This document shows, piece by piece, positions 57,407-64,000 of a DNA stretch of 64,000 nucleotides. Origin of the DNA: JAPPLB01 sp965218555 (GTDB lineage Bacteria > Acidobacteriota > Terriglobia > Bryobacterales > UBA6623). Below the pieces are notes generated by a model, which was not told where the DNA came from, searched no databases, and saw only the letters and a program-made list of their open reading frames with translations. Location of the stretch: the NCBI GenBank assembly GCA_965218555.1, contig OZ244625.1, positions 5,456,001 to 5,520,000 of the forward strand. Direction: 5' to 3'. A program made the translations under genes and the position numbers. How positions within the stretch are numbered: position 1 is the stretch's first letter; each line of letters begins with the position of its first letter.

Positions 57407-58378
57407 TCATCGTTGCTGAAGCGGCGTGATCACGATGTTCCGGAATTCTACCGGTCCGTGGTCGCCCTGCAGCAGAATCGGCCCGGGCGCACTTTCGTGA
57501 GAATCGATCGCCATGGCGGTCAGCCCGTCAACGCGGCCTTTGTCGATGAGCGTCTCTCCATTCAGCACTACGGTCAGGTCACGGCCGATGAGCGTGATGT
57601 CGAACGCCTGCCACTCGCCGGGCGCCTTCGTGGCGTTGACCTCCGGCGTGATCCGGCTGTACAGCGCGCCATTCCCATGAATGCTCGGTGGTTTTTCGTG
57701 GTCATCGTATAGCTGGACCTCGTAACGCCCCCGCAGTCCGATGCCGCTGTTTCCGTTTTCTTGAAGCCGGTACTCGACGTGCAGCCGGAAGTTCCAGAAC
57801 GTTTCGCGGGTCGAAAAAGTGTTCGCGGAGCCGATGTTGTGAAGAACACCATCTCTCGCGCTCCATCCTCCTTTTTTGCCCTCATCCAGCTCACGCCAAA
57901 CGGAAAGGTCGCCATCGCTTCCGAATAACACGACCGGCTCCCCGTCACGCCAGCTTCCGTCATCGTGGTCTTCGATGACGTCCGGGCGCCGCCCGATCCA
58001 TTCCCATGTTCGGTCATTTCGAGTCGTCGAGCCGCGCAGTCCTTCACCAACGATGCAAGCCGTTGTGTCCGCCCGCACCTTCCGCCCGCCGTCGAACGTG
58101 CGCTCCACCATGAATCGCAATGCGCCGTCAACGATCTCCGACTCGAGAAACGGCTGTGTCCGTCCGCCGGCGGCTCCGGTCAAGAATCCGGTAAGCTCAC
58201 CCGTGCCTGCGCCGCTGACTTCGAGCGCCATCGGTTGATGGTCTCCATCAGTCGCGTCGAGCACCCACTCCCCATTGAAGCGTTCAAAGTCCGATCGTAC
58301 ATCCACCGACCCGTCTTCAGACGAGCAACCGACCGTCAGTACGCACGAAAGGAACAGAACGACATTTGCTTTCATCAT
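57407..58378 (-). CDS. DUF1080 (3-keto-disaccharide hydrolase-type) lipoprotein
   Basis: 323 aa from ATG 58378, preceded by GAGGAG; frame open to 58426. Lipobox LTVGC with Cys at about 18. The C-terminal half (about 150-320) is the DUF1080 jelly-roll domain: GNSGIGLRGRYEVQLYDDH, NATKAPGEWQAFDITLIG and GPILLQGDHGPVEFRNI. DUF1080 members include 3-keto-glycoside hydrolases/lyases and carbohydrate-binding domains. The N-terminal 120 residues (WVLDATDGDHQPMALEVSG onward) form a second small beta domain I do not recognise. Convergent with the MFS gene, 14 bp apart. Confidence 0.9.
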   Translation of the reverse strand: MMKANVVLFLSCVLTVGCSSEDGSVDVRSDFERFNGEWVLDATDGDHQPMALEVSGAGTGELTGFLTGAAGGRTQPFLESEIVDGALRFMVERTFDGGRKVRADTTACIVGEGLRGSTTRNDRTWEWIGRRPDVIEDHDDGSWRDGEPVVLFGSDGDLSVWRELDEGKKGGWSARDGVLHNIGSANTFSTRETFWNFRLHVEYRLQENGNSGIGLRGRYEVQLYDDHEKPPSIHGNGALYSRITPEVNATKAPGEWQAFDITLIGRDLTVVLNGETLIDKGRVDGLTAMAIDSHESAPGPILLQGDHGPVEFRNIVITPLQQR

Positions 58379-58784
58379 GGGGCTCCTCACCAAGTAGGGA
58401 TGGCAATGCGACCATCGTGATAGCACACCTTCGCTTTCATAAAGCGTAAGCGATGACGCGCCACTACGGATTGCAGGTGCTCACCCTTACCGCGCTGCGG
58501 CTCTGCAGAACCGTGTTGCTCGTGACGAGCCTGATCACTGCCATTCGGCGCTCGAGCAACCTCTTCATCTACACGGATGATCAGGCCGCCTGAATCATCA
58601 GCGAGCCGCGAAACCCTCACGCACGGACACCCAACCTCGATCGACTGTTGAGAGAAGGAGTGCGGCTTGTCAGCACCTTTCGTTTCAACGCAAGCGACGG
58701 CGGAATAGAGTGGCGCGAAAAGAGCCGTCCTACGCTGGTCCGGACTGCGATGATTCGGCAACCGCGATAGACTAGCTTCGAGCG
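58379..58784. other. Intergenic region with a sulfatase remnant
   Basis: 406 bp between divergent genes. It holds a short sulfatase-like piece (58540-58690) with an in-frame stop. Other frames are short and antisense-like. A promoter for the downstream cytochrome gene likely lies after 58700. Confidence 0.45.
58540..58690 (+). pseudogene. Sulfatase N-terminal remnant with in-frame stop
   Basis: One frame reads SSNLFIYTDDQAA, then a TGA stop at 58591-58593, then NPHARTPNLDRLLREGVRL and VSTF. These match the two first blocks of type I sulfatases (N-x-x-x-I-x-T-D-D-Q and R-T-P-N-L-D-R-L-A-x-E-G). The rest, including the C-x-P-S-R active site, is absent. A decayed sulfatase fits the polysaccharide theme of the surroundings. 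Confidence 0.65.
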
Positions 58785-61634
58785 ATGAAAAGCCCGAGCC
58801 AGGCGTGCCTTATCGTCTTCGCGATGTTGACGGCGGCGACAGCCTGGGCGCAAAGCCCTGAGGAAGTCGAACCGGCGGCCCTGGCACTGATCGAGAACAA
58901 GTGCCTCGATTGCCACAACGACGAAGCCAAGACGTCCGGACTCGACCTCACAACCCTCGACGGTGCATTGGCCGGCGGTGCGCACGGCCCGGCGCTCGTC
59001 CCCGGTGACGCCGAGCAAAGTCCTCTGTACCGCAAGATCGCGGCGGGCGAGATGCCTCTTGGCAACCCTTTGCCAAGCAAGGAGCATGACATTGTTCGCC
59101 GCTGGATCGGTGCCGGCGCCCCGTGGTCACGTGCATTGACCCACGGCCAAAAGCGTTCACGGGTCGGCTCCGATTGGTGGTCGTTGCAACCACTCAGCAC
59201 GGCCGATCCCCCTGCACTCCAAAGAGCCCCAGAAGGCTGGCTGTCACCCATCGACCGCTTCATCTACGAAGAGATGGAACACAAGCGGCTTACGCCCTCG
59301 CCGCCCGCCGAGCGTGCGACGCTCATCCGCCGGGCCACCTTCGACCTGACCGGACTACCGCCGTCGCCCGAAGAGATGGACGCCTTCGTCAATGACCCGA
59401 GCGACAACGCCTATGAACGCCTGCTCGACCGGCTGCTCGCCTCGCCGCACTACGGCGAGCGCTGGGGGCGCCACTGGCTGGACGTCGTTCGCTTCGGCGA
59501 AAGCCACGGCTATGAGCAGAACCACTTGCGCAACAACGCCTGGCCTTTTCGAGATTACGTCATCCGGTCGTTCAACGACGACAAACCGTTCGATCAGATG
59601 GTCCTCGAACACCTGGCGGGCGATCAGGTCTCCGCCGGCAACCCGGATGTCGAGGTTGCGACGGCTTTTCTCGTTGCCGGCCCTCACGATACCGTTGGCA
59701 TTGACAACATCGAGGGGCAGCTCCAGAAGCGCGCGAACGATCTGAACGACATCATCACGGCGACCTCCGGGGCGTTTCTCGGCCTCACCGTCCACTGCGC
59801 GCGCTGTCACGACCACAAGTTCGACCCCATTCAACAGGCCGATTACTACCGCATGCAATCGATCTTCGAAGGGGTCCATTTCGACCAGCGGGTCGTTGCA
59901 AAGACGGAGCAGATCCAGCAGCGCGAGTACCGCAGCCGTCCCGTCGAGGCGGAGCTGGAACGCATCGACAAGGAGCTTCAAGCAATCGCGGAAGAAGCCA
60001 AGCCTCTGATGGAGCAGCAGAGGCAATCGATCGTCGCGGGGTATCGGCCGCCGGTCGACGCACAAGGAACAGAAGAGACATTCGAACCGGTCGAAGCGCG
60101 TTTCGTCCGGATGCGGATCAGCGGCAGCTACCGCAGTACGCCACGCCTCGATGAACTCGAGGTTTGGACCGCCGGGCCGAAGCCGCGCAATGTCTCCCTG
60201 GAGTCTGCCGGCGGTAAGGCGTCCGCTGCCTCGACGCGCAAGGCCGATGATGATCCCAACGCGTACTCGGTTGATCTCATCATCGATGGCGACTTCGCCA
60301 AGCGTTGGATTTCGAATGACCCTGACCGAGGCGAAGTAACGGTCGAATGGGCTCGGCCGGAGACCATCTCCCGCATCTTCTGGTCGCGTGACCGGCTAGG
60401 TGGTTTTCAAAAAAAATTCCTCGGCGGTGTTCCCACGGAATACGTCGTTGAAACGTCGCTTGACGGTAAGATCTGGCGCAAAGTCGCCGATACCGAAGAC
60501 CGTCTGCCCTACACCGAGGCGGAACAGGACGAACTCATCTTGATGACGGTTCTCGATGCCGACGGTAAGCGGCGCCGGCAATCACTTCTGCAACGCGAGA
60601 AGAAACTGCAAATCGAGTTGGACGCCATCCCGAAGTTGCCGACCGTCTATGCCGGCAGGTTCGAGCAGCCGGAAGAACCGACCCGCCTGTTCAAGCGCGG
60701 CAACCCGATGAACAAGGGGAAAGCCATTGCGCCGGGCGGTCTCAGCACGCTGGAGAGCATCTTTCCACGCTTCGAACTCGACCTCGACGCGCCTGAAGGC
60801 GAACGGCGGTTGGCGCTTTCGAGGTGGATCACGGACGACCGCAACCCGCTCACCCCGCGCGTGCTGGCGAACCGCGTCTGGCACTACCACTTCGGCCGGG
60901 GGTTGGTAGGCACTCCAAGCGACTTTGGCTTCAACGGCGAGCGGCCTACTCACCCGAAGTTGCTCGACTGGCTTGCCCAACGTGTACAGACCTACGGGTG
61001 GCGTCTGAAGTCGCTGCACAAAGAGATCATGATGTCGGCCACCTACCGGCAATCGAGCCGTTACGACATCGATGCGGCCAACATCGATCGCGAAGCACGC
61101 TACTTGTGGCGCTTCCCGCCTCGACGGCTCGAAGCTGAGGCGATTCGAGACGCGATCCTGGCCGTGTCGGGCAAGCTCGATCCGACGATGGGCGGGCCGG
61201 GCTTCCACTTGTACAAGTACACCGTCGACAACGTCGCGACCTACTACCCGCGGAAGGAGTTCGACGAGGCCACATTCCGCCGCTCGGTCTATCATCAGTC
61301 GGCGCGCTCGGTAAAAGTCGATCTACTTGGCCAATACGACTGTCCCGACTCAGCCCTACCCGCGCCCAAGCGCGAGGTCAGCACCTCGCCGCTGCAAGCT
61401 CTGAGCCTACTCAATAACCCATTCATGCTTCAGCAAGCCGAGTTTTTCGCCGAACGGCTGACACGCGAGGCTCGTGAACCCCACGCCCAAGTCAATCGTG
61501 CTTACCGGCTTGCCTTCGGGCGCACTCCCACTCCGCAAGAACAAGCCGCAGCCGTCGATCTGATCCGCGCACACGGCTTGACGATCTTCTGTCGGGCCAT
61601 CTTCAACATCAACGAGTTTCTCTATGTTATGTAG
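58785..61634 (+). CDS. PSCyt1/DUF1549/DUF1553 protein with discoidin-like domain (module 7)
   Basis: 949 aa. Signal peptide 1-23, heme motif CLDCH at about 40-44, DUF1549 about 155-345 with CARCH-DHKFDP near 340. An inserted F5/8-type (discoidin) beta-sandwich at about 440-580 (RFVRMRISGSYR, LDELEVW, TEYVVETSLDGKIWRKVADT) is followed by DUF1553 about 677-930. Discoidin domains usually bind carbohydrate. It ends NINEFLYVM. The next gene begins inside its last codons (11-base overlap). Confidence 0.93.
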   Translation: MKSPSQACLIVFAMLTAATAWAQSPEEVEPAALALIENKCLDCHNDEAKTSGLDLTTLDGALAGGAHGPALVPGDAEQSPLYRKIAAGEMPLGNPLPSKEHDIVRRWIGAGAPWSRALTHGQKRSRVGSDWWSLQPLSTADPPALQRAPEGWLSPIDRFIYEEMEHKRLTPSPPAERATLIRRATFDLTGLPPSPEEMDAFVNDPSDNAYERLLDRLLASPHYGERWGRHWLDVVRFGESHGYEQNHLRNNAWPFRDYVIRSFNDDKPFDQMVLEHLAGDQVSAGNPDVEVATAFLVAGPHDTVGIDNIEGQLQKRANDLNDIITATSGAFLGLTVHCARCHDHKFDPIQQADYYRMQSIFEGVHFDQRVVAKTEQIQQREYRSRPVEAELERIDKELQAIAEEAKPLMEQQRQSIVAGYRPPVDAQGTEETFEPVEARFVRMRISGSYRSTPRLDELEVWTAGPKPRNVSLESAGGKASAASTRKADDDPNAYSVDLIIDGDFAKRWISNDPDRGEVTVEWARPETISRIFWSRDRLGGFQKKFLGGVPTEYVVETSLDGKIWRKVADTEDRLPYTEAEQDELILMTVLDADGKRRRQSLLQREKKLQIELDAIPKLPTVYAGRFEQPEEPTRLFKRGNPMNKGKAIAPGGLSTLESIFPRFELDLDAPEGERRLALSRWITDDRNPLTPRVLANRVWHYHFGRGLVGTPSDFGFNGERPTHPKLLDWLAQRVQTYGWRLKSLHKEIMMSATYRQSSRYDIDAANIDREARYLWRFPPRRLEAEAIRDAILAVSGKLDPTMGGPGFHLYKYTVDNVATYYPRKEFDEATFRRSVYHQSARSVKVDLLGQYDCPDSALPAPKREVSTSPLQALSLLNNPFMLQQAEFFAERLTREAREPHAQVNRAYRLAFGRTPTPQEQAAAVDLIRAHGLTIFCRAIFNINEFLYVM

Positions 61635-63048
61635 GCATTGCGTGAGCCGTAGAGAGTTCCTGAGCGATGTCGGCCAGGGTTTGGCAGGCATCGCGCTGGC
61701 GCAATTGCTCGGGACCGGGACACTGCGCGCCGCCCCGAGCCAAACGCACTATCCCGCCAAAGCGAAACGGGTCTTGCAGATCTTCTGCCCGGGTGGCTGC
61801 TCGCATATCGATACGTTCGAGCACAAACCTGCGCTTGAGAAATGGCATGGCAAGCCTTTGCCCGGCTCAGAATCGTTCGTCTCCTTCCAGGGCAAGAATG
61901 GCAACTTGATGAAGAGCCCATGGACGTTCGTTCCGGGAGGGGACAGCGGCAAGAAGGTCACCGAGCTACTGCCCCATCTGGGCGGGCTAGTGGACGACAT
62001 GGCGTTCATCCACTCGATGACTTCCAAGACCAACACGCACGGCCCGGCCTGCGTGATGATGAACACCGGCTTCGTTGTTGAGGGTTTCCCAAGCGCCGGC
62101 GCCTGGACGAGCTACGCGCTGGGCTCAGAAAACGACAACCTCCCAACCTATGTCACCATCCCCGATGTCCGCGGCATCCCGCCCGCCGGCCCGGCGAATT
62201 GGGGCGCAGGTTTCCTACCCGCCGAGCACCAGGCCATCGTGTTCAACGCCGCCGAGGGCATCCGCAACCTGGAACGTCCGGCGTCGGTAAGCGCCGAGGC
62301 GGAGGCGGCCGCACGCAAATTCCTCGATCTGATGAATCGCCGTCATGCCGAAGCGCACCCGGGAAACCCCGAACTGACCGCGCGCATCGCCTCCTACGAA
62401 CTGGCGGCTCGCATGCAACTTTCCGCACCCGAGGCCGCCGACTTATCCAAGGAGACCGCCGCAACACACCGCCTCTACGGCACTGAAGATCCGAATCCCC
62501 TGCTGGCTGCGTATGCGCGCAATTGCCTGCTCGCCCGGCGCTTGATCGAGCGCGATGTTCGCTTCGTGACGCTCTATTGCGGGTCGCGGGCCTCGGGCGT
62601 CGACGGCCTGCTCAACTGGGACGCGCACAAGACTCTCCAGGCCGACTACGAGCGCCACTGTCCCATTCTAGATCGACCCACTGCGGGACTCATCAAGGAC
62701 CTTCGCTCACGGGGACTGCTCGACGACACTTTGGTGCTATGGACCACCGAGTTCGGCCGCATGCCCACCCACCAGGACGGCACCCTCGGCCGCGACCACA
62801 ACCCCGACGGCTACACCGTATGGATGCTCGGGGCGGGCGTCAAGGGCGGCGTAAGCTACGGCGCAACCGACGAGTTCGGACGCAAGGCGGTCGAAAACGT
62901 GTCAACCATCTACGACTTCTACGCCACGGTGCTGCACCTGCTCGGGCTCGACCACCAAAAGCTCACCTATTACCACAATGGAATCGAGCGGCGCCTGACC
63001 GACGTTCACGGGCACGTGATTCAAGAAATCGTAGACACGCCCGCATAA
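61624..63048 (+). CDS. DUF1501 protein, Tat-exported (module 7)
   Basis: 474 aa starting at ATG 61624, overlapping the cytochrome gene by 11 bases. Tat motif SRREFL at residues 8-13. Family blocks: RVLQIFCPGGCSHIDTFEHK, TEFGRMPTHQ, GRDHNPDGYTVWMLGAG and IERRLTDVHGHVI at the end. Small variations (TTEFGRMP for GGEFGRTP) make it the most diverged DUF1501 here. Convergent with the last Gfo/Idh gene. Confidence 0.93.
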   Translation: MLCRHCVSRREFLSDVGQGLAGIALAQLLGTGTLRAAPSQTHYPAKAKRVLQIFCPGGCSHIDTFEHKPALEKWHGKPLPGSESFVSFQGKNGNLMKSPWTFVPGGDSGKKVTELLPHLGGLVDDMAFIHSMTSKTNTHGPACVMMNTGFVVEGFPSAGAWTSYALGSENDNLPTYVTIPDVRGIPPAGPANWGAGFLPAEHQAIVFNAAEGIRNLERPASVSAEAEAAARKFLDLMNRRHAEAHPGNPELTARIASYELAARMQLSAPEAADLSKETAATHRLYGTEDPNPLLAAYARNCLLARRLIERDVRFVTLYCGSRASGVDGLLNWDAHKTLQADYERHCPILDRPTAGLIKDLRSRGLLDDTLVLWTTEFGRMPTHQDGTLGRDHNPDGYTVWMLGAGVKGGVSYGATDEFGRKAVENVSTIYDFYATVLHLLGLDHQKLTYYHNGIERRLTDVHGHVIQEIVDTPA

Positions 63049-63076
63049 ATCGGTGGACAACCACTAACGAATCCGA

Positions 63077-64000
63077 TCAAGCACCCTTCGGCGTGCTCCA
63101 GTGAGGCCGATAGGTGCGCTTGATGTGCAAGTTCGCTTCAGCGTCCCCGATGACGGTCTCCGTTTCGGCGTCAAAGCGAATCGTGCGGCCGGTTCGAGCC
63201 ACGATGTTCGCAAGATGGCAGAGCAAGCCGGACAGGTGGCCGATACCGATATCCGCGTTGGAGTGCTTGCGCGTGCGGACGCAATCGATGAAGTTGCGCA
63301 TGTGGTCGTCACGCTCATCGTCGGCATCGTCGTACTCGACAAGCTCGCCGTCGCTGTCGAAGGCCTTGAAGCCCCAGCGACGGTCCCAGCGGCCGATGTC
63401 GACTCGACCCTTGTCGCCGTAGATCGCAACGCCATTGCTCTGGTCGTCCTGGCCGTACGGATTCCAGATCCGCATTTCCCAAATCAGCGCTTTCTCGCCG
63501 TAGTCAAACGTGACGTTCATCGTGTCGGGCGTTTGCTGGTCGTCGTTGAAATAGACCTTGCGGCCCATGCCGCTGATGATCTTCGGATAGTTCTCACCGA
63601 GCGCCCAGCGGGCGATATCGAGTTGATGCGCACCGTCGTTTCCGGCGTCGCCCGTGCCGAAGTGCCAGTGCCAATGCCACTTGTAGTGGAAGCGGTTCTC
63701 GTTGAAGGGAATCCATGGCGCCGGTCCCAACCAAGTGTCGTAATCGAGGCCTTCGGGCACGGGGGAGTCCTCTTTGTGGCCGATGTCGTCCCGCATCTGG
63801 ATATTCCAGGCTTTTGCAATGAGGACCTTGCCGATTTTGCCGGAGTTGGCGTATTCGATCCCGCGTATGGTCGACCCGCGGCTGCGCGACTGCGTACCGA
63901 CCTGCACGATCCGCTTGTTCGAGCGAGCCGCCTGGACCATCAGGCGGCCTTCGCGAATGTTGTGTGAGGCAGGCTTCTCGACGTAGACATCCTTGCCGGT
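63077..64000 (-). CDS. Gfo/Idh/MocA-family oxidoreductase, 5' end beyond the window
   Basis: About 308 residues of the C-terminal two-thirds, the frame running open to the window edge. The last residues visible toward the N terminus are TGKDVYVEKPASH, the catalytic motif; GTGDAGNDGAHQLDIARWAL follows with the family's catalytic Asp/His. It resembles the exported gene at 33583 (both have MWLGP- or TWLGP-type and HxDIARW-type segments), so a Tat signal may lie outside the window. Next to cytochrome module 7, convergent. Confidence 0.88.
   Translation of the reverse strand, partial: TGKDVYVEKPASHNIREGRLMVQAARSNKRIVQVGTQSRSRGSTIRGIEYANSGKIGKVLIAKAWNIQMRDDIGHKEDSPVPEGLDYDTWLGPAPWIPFNENRFHYKWHWHWHFGTGDAGNDGAHQLDIARWALGENYPKIISGMGRKVYFNDDQQTPDTMNVTFDYGEKALIWEMRIWNPYGQDDQSNGVAIYGDKGRVDIGRWDRRWGFKAFDSDGELVEYDDADDERDDHMRNFIDCVRTRKHSNADIGIGHLSGLLCHLANIVARTGRTIRFDAETETVIGDAEANLHIKRTYRPHWSTPKGA

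Overview
The window is about 60% GC bacterial DNA, probably from a metagenome-derived Acidobacteriota or Planctomycetota genome. That placement is inferred from gene families: planctomycete-type cytochrome proteins (PSCyt1/DUF1549/DUF1553), DUF1501, DUF1592/DUF1552, CRTAC1-type FG-GAP proteins and DUF1080. No rRNA or housekeeping marker is present to fix the phylum.

Layout. 1-1040: end of a BNR-repeat sialidase-like gene with a frameshift. 1079-6043: two paralogous luciferase-like flavin oxidoreductases flanking a cyclase-family protein and an atypical Nramp-type transporter. 6048-10659: small secreted protein, DUF1501 and a cytochrome/DUF1553 protein. 10660-12022: gene-poor stretch with repeats. 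12023-16711: DUF1592-type cytochrome plus DUF1552. 17050-19960: O-antigen ligase and a frameshifted polyprenyl-phosphate sugar transferase, separated exactly by a 182-bp repeat element. 20230-24848: LamG-containing cytochrome protein plus DUF1501. 24979-28977: CRTAC1 protein, truncated PPC-domain protein and frameshifted TPR protein. 29136-44681: three cytochrome/DUF1501 pairs with two Gfo/Idh/MocA oxidoreductases and a TIM-barrel sugar isomerase-like protein. 44682-46733: relic of a mobile insertion (tRNA 3'-half, broken excisionase-like gene), a ParDE toxin-antitoxin pair and a repeat copy. 46797-53782: ACMSD-like amidohydrolase, zinc-ribbon membrane protein, Gfo/Idh remnant, TIM-barrel protein and another cytochrome/DUF1501 pair. 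54518-58378: hydroxypyruvate-isomerase-like protein, DJ-1/PfpI protein, MFS transporter and DUF1080 lipoprotein. 58540-64000: sulfatase remnant, discoidin-containing cytochrome/DUF1501 pair and a Gfo/Idh/MocA gene running off the edge.

The theme is an exported catabolic system. Seven cytochrome(DUF1549/DUF1553)-DUF1501 pairs and one DUF1592-DUF1552 pair all have the cytochrome gene first and short gaps or overlaps. Around them sit Tat-signalled sugar-oxidoreductase, sugar-isomerase and amidohydrolase families and a DUF1080 (3-keto-glycoside hydrolase type) protein. I infer periplasmic oxidative processing of sugars or glycosides with electron disposal through the heme proteins. No substrate is shown by the sequence. 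Several genes (sialidase, sugar transferase, TPR, excisionase-like) carry single-base frameshifts, either real decay or residual read errors.
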